A stretch of DNA of 64,000 bases from contig NZ_JAHCDI010000004.1 in the NCBI RefSeq assembly GCF_019697375.1, forward strand, positions 1,909,324 through 1,973,323. The letters are read 5' to 3'. How positions within the stretch are numbered: the first letter of the stretch is position 1; every line of letters starts with the position of its first letter. Source of the stretch: Micromonospora tarapacensis (GTDB lineage Bacteria > Actinomycetota > Actinomycetes > Mycobacteriales > Micromonosporaceae). Both the position numbers and the translations under genes were made by a program. The notes beneath the pieces were generated by a model, which had not been told where the DNA came from, made no database searches, and worked only from the letters and a program-made list of their open reading frames with translations. Shown here one piece after another: positions 25,234 to 34,066 of the stretch.

Positions 25234-26151
25234 TCACCACCGCTTCTCGAAGCGGTTCCGCACGAAGATCGCGATCGAGTTCATGGCCAGCACGATCGCC
25301 AGCAGAAGCACGATCGCTCCCGCCGCGAGTTCGGTGAACTCGGCCTGCGGGCGGGTGATGAAGGTGTAGATCTGGATCGGTAGCGCCGTGTAGGCGCTTT
25401 CCAGCCCGGTCGGGTTGAACGTGATGAAGGTGACCGCGCCGAGCACGATCAACGGAGCCGCCTCACCGATCGCCCGCGACAGCGCCAGGATCGAACCGGT
25501 CGCGATGCCGGGCACGGCCGAGGGCAGCACCTGCCGGGAGACGGTCTGCCACTTGGTGGCGCCGAGCGCGTAGGACGCCTGCCTGATCGACTGCGGCACC
25601 GCGCGGATCGCCTCCCGGGTGGCGATGATGACCACCGGCAGCACCAGCAGCGACAGCACGATCGCCGCGGTGGTGATGGTGAACCCGAAGCCGAGCGCAC
25701 GGGCGATGATGCCCAGACCGAGGATGCCGAAGATGATCGACGGCACGCCGGCCAGGTTCTGGATGTTCAGCTCCAGCAGCCGGTTGTACCAGCGGGTGTT
25801 GTCCGCGTACTCCTCCAGGTAGATCGCGGAGAGGATGCCGATCGGCAGGCAGATCGCGGCGACCAGCGCAATGATCCACAGCGTACCGACCAGGGCGGAC
25901 TGCACGCCGGCCATCTCCAGTCGGCTGGTCAGGCCGGTGGGCATCTGCGTCCAGAGCCGGGAGTCGAGCCGGTTCCAGCCCTTGACCAGGACCCAGGTGA
26001 GCAGGGCGGTGAGCACGCCGAAGGCGATGAGTAGGCACGCCTGCATGGCCAGCCGGAAGGCGATCTCGCCCGGCCGGCTGCGGCGCTGGGTCAAAGCGGA
26101 ACCCGGCCCGGACGGGTCCGGCCGGGTGGGGGTGAGGGTGGGCGCGGTCAC
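25234..26151 (-). CDS. pstA: phosphate ABC transporter permease
   Basis: An inner-membrane permease of PstSCAB with about six helices. The EAA-type loop appears as IRQASYALGATKWQTVSRQVLPSAVPGI, which contacts PstB. It also shows LNIQNLAGVPSIIFGI and ALSRAIGEAAPLIVLG. The start GTG 26151 overlaps the pstC stop (GTGA), indicating translational coupling. Length (305 aa) is normal. Confidence 0.96.
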   Translation of the reverse strand: MTAPTLTPTRPDPSGPGSALTQRRSRPGEIAFRLAMQACLLIAFGVLTALLTWVLVKGWNRLDSRLWTQMPTGLTSRLEMAGVQSALVGTLWIIALVAAICLPIGILSAIYLEEYADNTRWYNRLLELNIQNLAGVPSIIFGILGLGIIARALGFGFTITTAAIVLSLLVLPVVIIATREAIRAVPQSIRQASYALGATKWQTVSRQVLPSAVPGIATGSILALSRAIGEAAPLIVLGAVTFITFNPTGLESAYTALPIQIYTFITRPQAEFTELAAGAIVLLLAIVLAMNSIAIFVRNRFEKRW

Positions 26152-27095
26152 TCGTAGACCTCCCTGAAGCGACGGACCATCCGGATCGACACCGCGTTGA
26201 GCGCGAAGGTGATGAGGAACAGCAGCGCACCGACGGCGAAGACCGAGTCGTAGTCGAGGGATCCGACCGGGATGTCACCGGAGGAGATGTTGGCGATGAA
26301 GGCGGTCATGGTGGCCGCGCCCTCCAGCGGGTCGAACACCACCCGGTCGGAGGTCAGGCCACCAGCGATGGTGACGATCATCGTCTCGCCGACCGCGCGG
26401 GAGATGCCGAGCACCACCGCCGCGACGATGCCGGAGATGGCGGCCGGCAGCACCACCCGGGTCGACACCTGCATCCTCGTTGAGGAGAGCGCGTACGCGC
26501 CCTCGCGGAGGCTGCGCGGCACGGCGGCCATCGAGTCCTCGGAGATGCTGGCGATCGTTGGCACGATCATGATGCCCATCGCGATGCCGGCGATGAGCAG
26601 GTTCTGGAAGGCGGGACCGTCACCGGTGGGCCACCACCGTTGCAGCAGCGGGTTGAGCGCGAACAGGGCGACGAAGCCGTACACCACGGTCGGCACGCCG
26701 GCAAGCAACTCGACGATCGGCTTGAGCACCTTGCGGACCCGCCGGTCGGCGTACTCGGAGAGGTAGATCGCCGAGCCGAGACCGATCGGCACCGCGATGA
26801 TCAGCGCGATGACCGTCACCATGAAGGTGGCGGCGACCAGCGGCAGCACGCCGTACGACTTCTGGGCGAAGGTAGGCGTCCAGCTGGTGCCGGTGACGAA
26901 CTCGACGACGCTGACGTGCTGGAAGAACTCGATCGTCGGGTCGACCAGCGCGATCACGATGCCGATCGTGGTCACGATCGACACGGAGGCGGCGGCCACG
27001 AGCAGCACCTTGACGATGCTTTCCACGGGGCGGCGCCGGCCCCGCCGCAGGGTTGCCCCCGCGGCGGAACCGGCGCTGTGCGTGCTGGTGGTCAC
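26148..27095 (-). CDS. pstC: phosphate ABC transporter permease
   Basis: The second inner-membrane permease of the phosphate importer, 315 aa with six predicted helices. The cytoplasmic loop is LREGAYALSSTRMQVSTRVV, followed by GISRAVGETMIVTIA. The segment VELLAGVPTVVYGFVALFAL is characteristic of PstC. GTG 27095 lies one base after the pstS stop. Confidence 0.96.
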   Translation of the reverse strand: MTTSTHSAGSAAGATLRRGRRRPVESIVKVLLVAAASVSIVTTIGIVIALVDPTIEFFQHVSVVEFVTGTSWTPTFAQKSYGVLPLVAATFMVTVIALIIAVPIGLGSAIYLSEYADRRVRKVLKPIVELLAGVPTVVYGFVALFALNPLLQRWWPTGDGPAFQNLLIAGIAMGIMIVPTIASISEDSMAAVPRSLREGAYALSSTRMQVSTRVVLPAAISGIVAAVVLGISRAVGETMIVTIAGGLTSDRVVFDPLEGAATMTAFIANISSGDIPVGSLDYDSVFAVGALLFLITFALNAVSIRMVRRFREVYE

Positions 27096-27096
27096 G

Positions 27097-28065
27097 TCAG
27101 ATCGAAGCCTTCAGCGCGTCGAACTCGGCCTTCAGGGTGGTCTTCTGCGCCTCGGTCAGCGGGACGTACTTCGCCTCCGCGACGACGTCGTCGATCGTCT
27201 CGATGTAGAAGGTCACGAAGTCGGCGACCTGCGCCTTCTTCACACCGGAGTCGCTGACATAGATGAACAGGGGCCGGGACAGCGGCTTGTAGGTGTTCGC
27301 CTGCGCGGTCTCCAGGCTCGGCCCGACGCAGCCGTCGCCGCCGTCGACCTTGAGGGCCTTGAGCTTGTCGGCGTTCTCCTCGAAGTAGGTGAAGCCGAAG
27401 TAGCCGAGGCCGCCCTTGGTGCCCGCGACGCCCTGCACCGTGACGTTGTCGTTCTCCGAGGCGGTGTAGTCGGTGCGGCTGGCACCCTCCTCACCGTTGA
27501 TCTCGTCGGTGAAGTAGTCGAAGGTGCCCGAGTCGGTGCCCGCGCCGAAGAGCTTCAGCGGCTCGTTCGGGAAGGACGGGTCGACCTCGTTCCAGTTGGC
27601 GACCTTCGAGTTCGGCTCCCAGATCTTCTTCAGCTGGTCAACGGTCAGGCACTCGGCCCAGGTGTTGTCCTTGTTGACGACGACGGTGAGGGCGTCGTTC
27701 GCGACGATCAGTTCCTTGTACTGGATGCCGGCAGCATCGCAGGCCGCCTTCTCCTCATCCTTGATCGGGCGCGAGGCGTCGGAGATGTCGGTCTCGCCCT
27801 TGCAGAACTTCTCGAAGCCACCACCGGTACCGGAGGTGCCGACCGAGACTTGCACGCCGGGCTGCCCGGCCTGCTCGCCGTAGAACGAGGCGGCGGCCTC
27901 GCTCAGCGGAGCCACGGTGCTCGAGCCGTCGACCTTGACCTCACCAGAGAGCGCCTCGCCGCCACCGGCGGGGTCACTCTCGGCGTTACCACCACAGCCG
28001 GTAAGCGCGAGCGCGGCGAGCGCGACGCCAGCGAGGACGCGCCGCGAAAGCACGTTGCGGTTCAC
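27097..28065 (-). CDS. pstS: phosphate-binding lipoprotein
   Basis: The extracytoplasmic phosphate receptor. A signal sequence ends in the lipobox LTGC, so it is a lipoprotein. Phosphate ligand segments are visible: KVDGSSTVAPLSEA, SVGTSGTGGGF, DISDASRPI and GAGTDSGTFDYF. GTG 28065 is preceded by GAGAGG at 8 bp; an in-frame ATG upstream (MHPNREAY) has no RBS. It is the first gene of pstSCAB, and a PHO box sits 86-107 bp upstream of its start. Confidence 0.95.
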   Translation of the reverse strand: MNRNVLSRRVLAGVALAALALTGCGGNAESDPAGGGEALSGEVKVDGSSTVAPLSEAAASFYGEQAGQPGVQVSVGTSGTGGGFEKFCKGETDISDASRPIKDEEKAACDAAGIQYKELIVANDALTVVVNKDNTWAECLTVDQLKKIWEPNSKVANWNEVDPSFPNEPLKLFGAGTDSGTFDYFTDEINGEEGASRTDYTASENDNVTVQGVAGTKGGLGYFGFTYFEENADKLKALKVDGGDGCVGPSLETAQANTYKPLSRPLFIYVSDSGVKKAQVADFVTFYIETIDDVVAEAKYVPLTEAQKTTLKAEFDALKASI

Positions 28066-28150
28066 CAGGTAAGCCTCTCTATTGGGGTGCATCAGCCCGT
28101 CCGGGCCGTACGCAGTCAAGGTAGGAGGCTCAGGTAGCCGGCCCGGCCGA

Positions 28151-28172
28151 GCCGGGTGAACGAAAAATGAAC
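28151..28172 (-). promoter_or_regulatory. PHO box upstream of pstS
   Basis: On the minus strand two 11-bp direct repeats stand head to tail: GTTCATTTTTC and GTTCACCCGGC. This is the known actinobacterial PhoP binding arrangement (GTTCACC-type 11-nt units). It indicates induction of pstSCAB by phosphate starvation through PhoR-PhoP encoded elsewhere. Confidence 0.85.
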
Positions 28173-28271
28173 TTGACGGCTCCGGCAGTGGCCGAATCGG
28201 CGACGGGATGTGACGTTCCGGCCCCGAGCGCACCGGATGCCCGGAATGGGTACTGCCCATCCGGCAACTGA

Positions 28272-28916
28272 TCAGAGCCGGATCGTCCCGGTCACCAGGA
28301 AGACGACCTGCCGCGACACGTTGACCGCGTTGTCGGCGAACCGCTCGTAGTACCGGCCGACCAGGGCCAGGTCGATCGCCGACTCCACCCCGTACGGCCA
28401 ACGGGAGGCGAGCAGCGACAGCAGGCGCTCCTGGGCGGCGTCGACCTCGTCGTCGTCCAGCCCGAGTTGCATCGCGTCCAGCCGGTCGCGGGTGGCCAGC
28501 ACGATCGCGGTCTTGTCGGCGATCCGGGCCGCCGCGTCGGCCATCGCGGTCATCACCGGCACCGCCGGCTCCGGAACCACCCCGATCGGGTGCCGCATCA
28601 GGGCAATCTTCGCGACGTGCACCGCGAGGTCGCCCATCCGTTCCAGGCAGCTCGCGATCCGCAGCGCGCACACCAGCAGGCGCAGGTCGGAGGCGACCGG
28701 CTGGTGCCGGACCAGCACCTCGGGAATCATCGCCTCGACCTCGGCCCGCTGGCCGTCCAGCACCGCGTCACCGGCGACCACCGCCTCGGCGGCCCCCCGG
28801 TCCACGTCGAGCAGGGCGGCACTGGCGCCCCGGATCGCGGCACCGGCGTTCCGGCTCATCGACGCCAGCACGCCGGTGACCCGGTCGAGCTGCTCGTCGT
28901 AGCTGTCCCGAGCCAT
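28272..28916 (-). CDS. phoU: phosphate transport regulator PhoU
   Basis: A 214-residue, all-helical cytoplasmic protein of two three-helix bundles that links Pst activity to PhoR signalling. The family signatures are ASCLERMGDLAVHVAKIA in the first bundle and LVGRYYERFADNAVNV in the second, both with the metal-binding E/D pattern. ATG 28916 has a GGGGG RBS. It lies upstream of pstS on the same strand, separated by 206 bp that contain the PHO box, so pstSCAB has its own promoter. Confidence 0.94.
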   Translation of the reverse strand: MARDSYDEQLDRVTGVLASMSRNAGAAIRGASAALLDVDRGAAEAVVAGDAVLDGQRAEVEAMIPEVLVRHQPVASDLRLLVCALRIASCLERMGDLAVHVAKIALMRHPIGVVPEPAVPVMTAMADAAARIADKTAIVLATRDRLDAMQLGLDDDEVDAAQERLLSLLASRWPYGVESAIDLALVGRYYERFADNAVNVSRQVVFLVTGTIRL

Positions 28917-29143
28917 CGTGCCCCCTCCGTCCAACCGGGTCGCCGCCCACCTCCGGGGCCACGACCACACCCGGCGTCGGTCGGCATGGCCGGCCCTGAC
29001 CTGCAACCTACCGGCCAAGCGGCCACCGCCACCCGGCGTGCCGGCCGCGATGTCCGGCTGTGGCACGGCGACGCCGGGGCAACCGGCCGTGACCGGGCGG
29101 CAACGTTGGTCGCCACTTGGGCCGTGACCAAGACGGCGGCCGG

Positions 29144-30520
29144 TCAGTCGGCCAGCACGTCCAGCAGCAGTGCCGCCGTCCAGCTGAAGGCCGGGGAGCC
29201 CAGGCCGGCGCCGGTGTCCGGGTGGAAGTACTCGTGGCAGCCGGCCGTCGCGGCCAGCCCGATCATCGACGCGTGCAGGCCGGCGGCCAGCCGGTCCTGC
29301 CCGTGCCCGAGCAGTCCCTGCCGGACCAGCCAGTTGACGTTCATCCAGGTCGGCCCGCGCCAGTAACGCAACGGCTCGAAGTCGGCCGCGGTGCGGTCGT
29401 GACTCGGCAGCGGGCGGGCCATCCGGACGGCGAGACCGAACCGGGCCGAACGGGCCTCGACGAGCACCGCCTCGACATACCGCGCCGGCAGGTCGGGCAG
29501 GATCAGCGGGGCCAGGCCGAGCACCGTCCGGGCCGGGGTCAACCGCCCGGTATTCAGGTCACGGGGATGGAACGTGCCGGTCTGCGGGTCGTACAACCGG
29601 GTCAACACCGCCTCGGTGATCCGCGCCGCGCGCTCCCGGTGCGGGCCCGGATCCGCACCGATCTCACCGGCGATCCGGGCGAGCGCCTGCTCGGCGGCGC
29701 CCATGGCGGAGTTGAACAGTGGACACTCCACCAGGAACGGATGCCGGTCGGCCAGGCCCTCGTCACGGTAGCCGGCCGCCCGGTACGCGGTGACGATCGC
29801 GACGTACCGCGCGTAGTCCAGGTCGGTGGGTCGGTGCGCGGGCGCGGCGTGCACGGTGTCGCGCCGCCGGTACCCGCGCATCACCGCCGCCTCGGCCGGC
29901 ACGGCGGACAGCGGAGCGTCCCAGGCGGGGCTGTTGTCCAATCCGGACTCCCACGGGTGGACGATGCTGGCCAGCCCGCCGCCACCGACGTCGCGCCGGG
30001 TCGCGAGGTAGCGCTGCTGCGCCACCAGGCCCGGGTAGAGCCGGCGCAACGCGGCGCGACCCTCGTCGGACCGCGCGCGACGGTACGCGTGCCAGGCGGC
30101 CAGCGCGTGCACCGGCGGCTGGACCAGTCCCGAGGTGGCCATCGGCGGCGTGCCCTCGACCTCCGTGGTGGCCCAGAACCCCGACCCGGGAAAGTACGCG
30201 CCTCCCGGCACCACCGGGTTGAAGACGATGTGCGGCACCCGGCCGTCGCGCCACTGCCCGCGGAACAGGCTGGTCAGCTCCGACCAGGCGCGGTCGGGCC
30301 GGATGTGGGCCCAGCCGATCGCGACGAACGCCGAGTCCCAGCTCCACTGGTGCGGGTAGAGGGTGCGCGACGGCACCGTGTGATCGTGTTCCCAGTTGCC
30401 GTCGAGGGTGGCGCGGGCCAACTGCCACAGTCGACCGTGCTCCCCCGGGGTGTCGCCGTCGGCGGCACCGCCGCTCGGTGCCGTGCCCGGCAAGGCCGAT
30501 GGAGCAGTCCGGTTCACCAT
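29144..30520 (-). CDS. GH63-type glycoside hydrolase (glucosylglycerate/mannosylglycerate hydrolase-like)
   Basis: A 458-residue cytoplasmic (alpha/alpha)6-barrel hydrolase. It shows YPHQWSWDSAFVAIGWAH near the N-terminus, HPWESGLDNSPAWD in the middle and RYWRGPTWMNVNWLV towards the end. These match GH63 enzymes of bacteria, including the glucosylglycerate hydrolase of mycobacteria. The DSAF, E(S)GLDN and RGPTW segments hold the likely acid/base and substrate residues. There is no signal peptide. Likely role: recycling of a compatible solute such as glucosylglycerate. ATG 30520 starts the frame. Confidence 0.72.
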   Translation of the reverse strand: MVNRTAPSALPGTAPSGGAADGDTPGEHGRLWQLARATLDGNWEHDHTVPSRTLYPHQWSWDSAFVAIGWAHIRPDRAWSELTSLFRGQWRDGRVPHIVFNPVVPGGAYFPGSGFWATTEVEGTPPMATSGLVQPPVHALAAWHAYRRARSDEGRAALRRLYPGLVAQQRYLATRRDVGGGGLASIVHPWESGLDNSPAWDAPLSAVPAEAAVMRGYRRRDTVHAAPAHRPTDLDYARYVAIVTAYRAAGYRDEGLADRHPFLVECPLFNSAMGAAEQALARIAGEIGADPGPHRERAARITEAVLTRLYDPQTGTFHPRDLNTGRLTPARTVLGLAPLILPDLPARYVEAVLVEARSARFGLAVRMARPLPSHDRTAADFEPLRYWRGPTWMNVNWLVRQGLLGHGQDRLAAGLHASMIGLAATAGCHEYFHPDTGAGLGSPAFSWTAALLLDVLAD

Positions 30521-30638
30521 ATGTCACATCCTGGTAGCACTGCGCTTCCCGCTAGGCTAGACGATCGTGGTAGGGGTCACTGCGCACGGGGGCGCAGCGG
30601 CGGGGGTCGAGCAGTACCGAGACGCGGAGGAGCCCCGG

Positions 30639-31250
30639 ATGAGGCGCGCACGGCAAGGTCCCACCGCCACCGAGGGTGCGGACTACACCCAGCGGTTGCG
30701 GCGGCTCAGCGGGGCGCGCTGGAAGCGGCTGCTGGACGTGCAGGCGCCGTACCGGTGGAACCTGCGGCGGTTGCGGCTGGGCCGGACCCTCGACGTCGGC
30801 TCCGGGCTCGGCCGCAACCTGATCAATCTGGGCACCGGTGCGGTCGGCGTGGACCACAACCCCACCTCCGTGGCGCACGCGCGGAATCTCGGCCTGACGG
30901 CGTACACCACCGAGGAGTTCCTCCGCTCCGAGTACGCCCGCCCGGACGCCTTCGACTCGGTGCTCGCCGCGCACCTCCTGGAACATCTGCCGGCTGAGCA
31001 GGCCCGCGAGGTGGTCGCGTCGTACCTGCCGTTCGTCCGCTCCGGCGGTCGGGTGGTCTTCATCACCCCGCAGGAGCGTGGCTACCACAGCGACGCCTCC
31101 CACGTCCGTTTCGTCGGCTTCACCGAGGCGGCCGAAACCTGCCGGGAACTCGGCCTGACCGTGTTGCGCCAGTACTCGTTCCCGTTCCACCGGGCCGCCG
31201 GCAAGCTGTTCACCTACAACGAGTTCGTGACGGTGGCCCGACGCCCCTGA
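30639..31250 (+). CDS. class I SAM-dependent methyltransferase
   Basis: A 203-residue methyltransferase with motif I TLDVGSGLGRNL, an acidic motif II (GAVGVDHN), and the later motif DSVLAAHLLEHL. The C-terminal part GGRVVFITPQERGY is typical of Methyltransf_11. ATG 30639 has GGAGGAG six bases upstream, which I prefer to the GTG at 30567. The substrate is unknown. A second methyltransferase gene follows 23 bp later. Confidence 0.83.
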   Translation: MRRARQGPTATEGADYTQRLRRLSGARWKRLLDVQAPYRWNLRRLRLGRTLDVGSGLGRNLINLGTGAVGVDHNPTSVAHARNLGLTAYTTEEFLRSEYARPDAFDSVLAAHLLEHLPAEQAREVVASYLPFVRSGGRVVFITPQERGYHSDASHVRFVGFTEAAETCRELGLTVLRQYSFPFHRAAGKLFTYNEFVTVARRP

Positions 31251-31273
31251 CCGCGCCTGGCTACCGTGATGGC

Positions 31274-31873
31274 ATGAGCGAACCGACCCGTTGGGCCACC
31301 GACACCGGTCCCGAGCACTCGCAGTGGTACGTCGACCGGTTCCGGCAGTTGGCGGCCGAGGGCGCCGACCTGGCCGGTGAGGCACGACTCGTCGACACGC
31401 TGGTGCCGCCGGGTTCGCGGATCCTCGACGCGGGTTGCGGCACCGGCCGGGTCGGTGCCGAACTGGCCACCCGCGGTCACACGGTGGTCGGGGTGGACGC
31501 CGACCCGGTCCTGATCGACGCTGCCCGGGCCGACCACCCGGCGCCGCGCTGGTTGATCGCCGACCTCGCCGAGCTGGACCTCGCGGCGGCCGGCGAGAGC
31601 GAGCCGTTCGACGCCGCGGTGCTGGCCGGCAACGTGATGGCCTTCCTCGCCGCGGGCACCGAACGCACGGTGCTGCGCCGCGTCGCCGCGCACCTGCACC
31701 CGGACGGGGTGGTCGCGGTCGGCTTCGGCACCGACCGGGGTTACCCGCTGAGCGACTTCGACGCCGACGTGGTCGGTGCCGGCCTGCGGCTGGAGCACCG
31801 GTTCGCCACCTGGGACCTGCGCCCCTGGCGCGACGGCGCGGGCTTCGCGGTCAGCATCCTGCGCCGGGCGTGA
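31274..31873 (+). CDS. class I SAM-dependent methyltransferase
   Basis: A 199-residue protein with SAM motif I ILDAGCGTGRVGAEL, followed by VVGVDADPVLI and FDAAVLAGNVMAFL. The conserved start EHSQWYVDRFRQLAAEGADL and the C-terminal GFGTDRGYPL are shared with a widespread actinobacterial group of unknown substrate. ATG 31274. It lies just behind another methyltransferase gene, so the two may form one transcript. Confidence 0.85.
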   Translation: MSEPTRWATDTGPEHSQWYVDRFRQLAAEGADLAGEARLVDTLVPPGSRILDAGCGTGRVGAELATRGHTVVGVDADPVLIDAARADHPAPRWLIADLAELDLAAAGESEPFDAAVLAGNVMAFLAAGTERTVLRRVAAHLHPDGVVAVGFGTDRGYPLSDFDADVVGAGLRLEHRFATWDLRPWRDGAGFAVSILRRA

Positions 31874-31994
31874 TCGGTAGCCCGGCTCCCTCGTCCGCGC
31901 CGATGGCGCCTACGCCGCCCGCTGGCGCTCCTGGCACGGGTAAGCCGGTACCGGCTTGCCGGTTGGCGCTGGAGAGTCCTTGTGGTCACGAGCG

Positions 31995-32032
31995 TGATGT
32001 CACAGAGACTCTCTTACTTCTGTGTGACATCA
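31995..32032. repeat. inverted repeat at the edge of the arsenic island
   Basis: TGATGTCACAGA and TCTGTGTGACATCA face each other across ~12 bp. It lies between the methyltransferase gene and the decayed/ars region (intergenic 31874-32289). It may be a terminator or the trace of an island end. There is no target duplication or transposase to confirm mobility. Confidence 0.5.
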
Positions 32033-32040
32033 GGTCGGTA

Positions 32041-32258
32041 GGAAGACCCGCGCCTCCGGGCACCAGCCGGCAGGGGCTGCCCGTGCACGGTGGCGCCAGC
32101 TGCCAGGCCGGCGCCGAGCACGGCTGGCGAGCACGAGGAGCACGCCGTGCCCGCCAGCCGGTGCCGCGATCAGGTCACGGGCGAGGACCGCGGCCAGCCC
32201 GGTGGCGATCAGCACCCCGAGCGACGGCCACGACCGCGGCCAGTGCGGCCCAGTGCAT
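32041..32258 (-). pseudogene. decayed small membrane protein gene
   Basis: Three consecutive frames together give a short two-helix membrane protein. ATG 32258 reads MHWAALAAVVAVA, then after a shift GVLIATGLAAVLARDLIAA and GGHGVLLVLAS, then after another shift VLGAGLAAGATVHGQPL. It directly follows the ars fusion gene on the same strand. I cannot name the family. Two shifts in 200 bp make a functional product unlikely. Confidence 0.45.
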
Positions 32259-32289
32259 TGCGGCCCTGTCCTGGACGGAGGGTTGCGGG

Positions 32290-33633
32290 TCAGTGGCGGG
32301 CGGGCACGCTGAGCTGGTCGAGCAGTCGGCGGACGCGACGTTCGACGGCGTCGCGGATAGGTCGCACGGCGTCCAGACCGAGGCCGGCGGGGTCGTCGAA
32401 GCTCCAGTCCTCGTAGCGCTTGCCGGGAAAGATCGGGCAGGCGTCGCCGCAGCCCATGGTGACCACGACGTCGGCGGCCTGTACGACCTCGTCGGTCCAC
32501 GGCTTGGGGTACTCGCCGGTGATGTCGATGTCGCGTTCGGCCATGGCGGCCACGACGGCGGGGTTGATCGCGTCGCCCGGTAGTGACCCGCCGGACCAGG
32601 CGATCGCCCGGTCGCCGGCGAGTCGGGTGAAGAATCCGAGTGCCATCTGGGATCGGCCGGCGTTGTGTACGCACAGGAACAGCACGATCGGGCGCGGGTC
32701 GTCGCGTAGGCCCTCGATGCGGGCCTGGGCGGTCAGTCGCTGGCGGGCGAAGCGTTCGGCGAGCAGCGGCAGGAAGTGCGCCACGGTGCTGCGGGCGGCG
32801 AACTGTTCGTAGCTGGTGTGCAGAAACCGTTCGATGGTTTCGGTGCCGTAGGCGTCGGCGAACTCCTGGCGCAGCCGCACGGCTGCGGTGTGCAGGGCGG
32901 TGGCCTGGTCCATGGACAGGTCGTCGCGGTGGTGTGCGGTGGTGCCGGTCATCGGTCCTCCGAGGGTGATGGCGGGGGCGAGTTGGTCGACGCGGCCGGC
33001 CAGCTCGGTGAGGGTGGTTTCGAAAGCGGCGTCGGTGTCGGCGCGGGATGGGTCGGGCACCGACCAGTGCAGGCGCTGGTTCGGCTGCGCGCCCAGGTCC
33101 TCATGGGCGTTGTCGCAGACGGCCACGACCAGGTCGTCGGGGCGCAGCACGTCCGCGATGTGCACCGGCGCCGTGTCCGGCAGGTCCAGGTCGTGCCGGT
33201 GGGCGACCCGCACCGCCCGCGGGTGGATGCGCGGCGCGGGAAGGGTGCCCGCCGAGGTAGCGGGGACCGGACTCCGGCGACGCCACAACGCGGCGGCCAG
33301 CTGCGAGCGGGCGGAGTTCTGCGTGCAGACGAACACCACGCGCGGGGCGGTCCACGCCGGCGTCGGATGTAGGCCGGCCAGGGCATCGGGAATCAGTCGC
33401 AGGTAGGTGCGCCGCCGGTCACCCTCGGAACGTACCCGGCTGAGCAGACCGGCCTCCTGGAGCACCTTCAGGTGGTGGGCGACGAGGTTGGTTGGCATGT
33501 TCAGAGCACGGGCGATCTCACCCGGTGCCGCGTCGGCCACCAGCAGCGAGTCCACGACCGCCAACCGGGACGGATCACCCAGCGCTGCATGCAACCGGGC
33601 CCGCGCTTCCAGGGAGAAATGCTCTACGCTCAT
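32290..33633 (-). CDS. ArsR-ArsC-ArsC fusion: repressor plus two arsenate-reductase-type domains
   Basis: A single 447-residue frame. Residues 1-90 are an ArsR winged helix (LHAALGDPSRLAVVDSLL, MPTNLVAHHLKVLQEAGLL). A low-molecular-weight phosphatase/ArsC domain follows, with P-loop CTQNSARS and acid segment HWSVPDP. After GGPMTGTT comes a three-helix bundle (RFLHTSYEQFA) and a second ArsC domain with P-loop CVHNAGRS and the cysteines of MGCGDACPIFPGKRYEDW. GGAGG stands just before the internal ATG of MTGTT, suggesting the last part was once a separate gene. ATG 33633. It is divergent from a second arsR. Confidence 0.85.
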   Translation of the reverse strand: MSVEHFSLEARARLHAALGDPSRLAVVDSLLVADAAPGEIARALNMPTNLVAHHLKVLQEAGLLSRVRSEGDRRRTYLRLIPDALAGLHPTPAWTAPRVVFVCTQNSARSQLAAALWRRRSPVPATSAGTLPAPRIHPRAVRVAHRHDLDLPDTAPVHIADVLRPDDLVVAVCDNAHEDLGAQPNQRLHWSVPDPSRADTDAAFETTLTELAGRVDQLAPAITLGGPMTGTTAHHRDDLSMDQATALHTAAVRLRQEFADAYGTETIERFLHTSYEQFAARSTVAHFLPLLAERFARQRLTAQARIEGLRDDPRPIVLFLCVHNAGRSQMALGFFTRLAGDRAIAWSGGSLPGDAINPAVVAAMAERDIDITGEYPKPWTDEVVQAADVVVTMGCGDACPIFPGKRYEDWSFDDPAGLGLDAVRPIRDAVERRVRRLLDQLSVPARH

Positions 33634-33760
33634 CGACTCAATTTTGGTTGCGTAATATGCACTCGTCAAGTCCTCTCCACCGCAGGCAGCGTCTCGCCGG
33701 GACTGTGACGCCGGTCCCATCGGCTGGGCAGGGCGTCGGGAGCCATGCTTTGATCATCTC

Positions 33761-34066
33761 GTGCTGATATCACGGCTGCCTGATGTGTCGCGTCTACTGG
33801 CCGACCCGCTGCGCGCGCGGATCGTCGCGCTGCTCGCCGACGGGCCAGCCTGCACCTGTCACCTGGTCGCCGACACCGGGGCCAAACAGCCGAACGTGTC
33901 GAACCACCTGCGGGCGCTGCGGGAGGCCGGCCTCGTCGCGGCCGAGCCGCACGGCCGATTCACCTACTACCGGCTGCTGCCCGACGCCCTGGAGGCCGCC
34001 GCCGCCGAGCTGTCCGACCTGGCCCACCGGGCCGCCGCCAACTCCGAGTCCCGCCGGGAGTGCTGA
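33761..34066 (+). CDS. arsR: ArsR/SmtB-family arsenic-responsive repressor
   Basis: A 101-residue winged-helix repressor. The HTH is KQPNVSNHLRALREAGLVAAE. A CxC pair in ACTCHLV stands at the place of the ELCVCDL arsenite site of classic ArsR, so As(III)/Sb(III) sensing is likely. GTG 33761. It heads the arsR-acr3 operon (its stop overlaps the acr3 start) and is divergent from the fusion gene. The 127 bp between them should hold shared operators. Confidence 0.9.
   Translation: MLISRLPDVSRLLADPLRARIVALLADGPACTCHLVADTGAKQPNVSNHLRALREAGLVAAEPHGRFTYYRLLPDALEAAAAELSDLAHRAAANSESRREC

Noticed and set aside
33634..33760. Possible promoter hexamers between the divergent ars genes
   Set aside because: TTGAC-like and AT-rich pieces exist, but I could not place a convincing -35/-10 pair or an ArsR palindrome.
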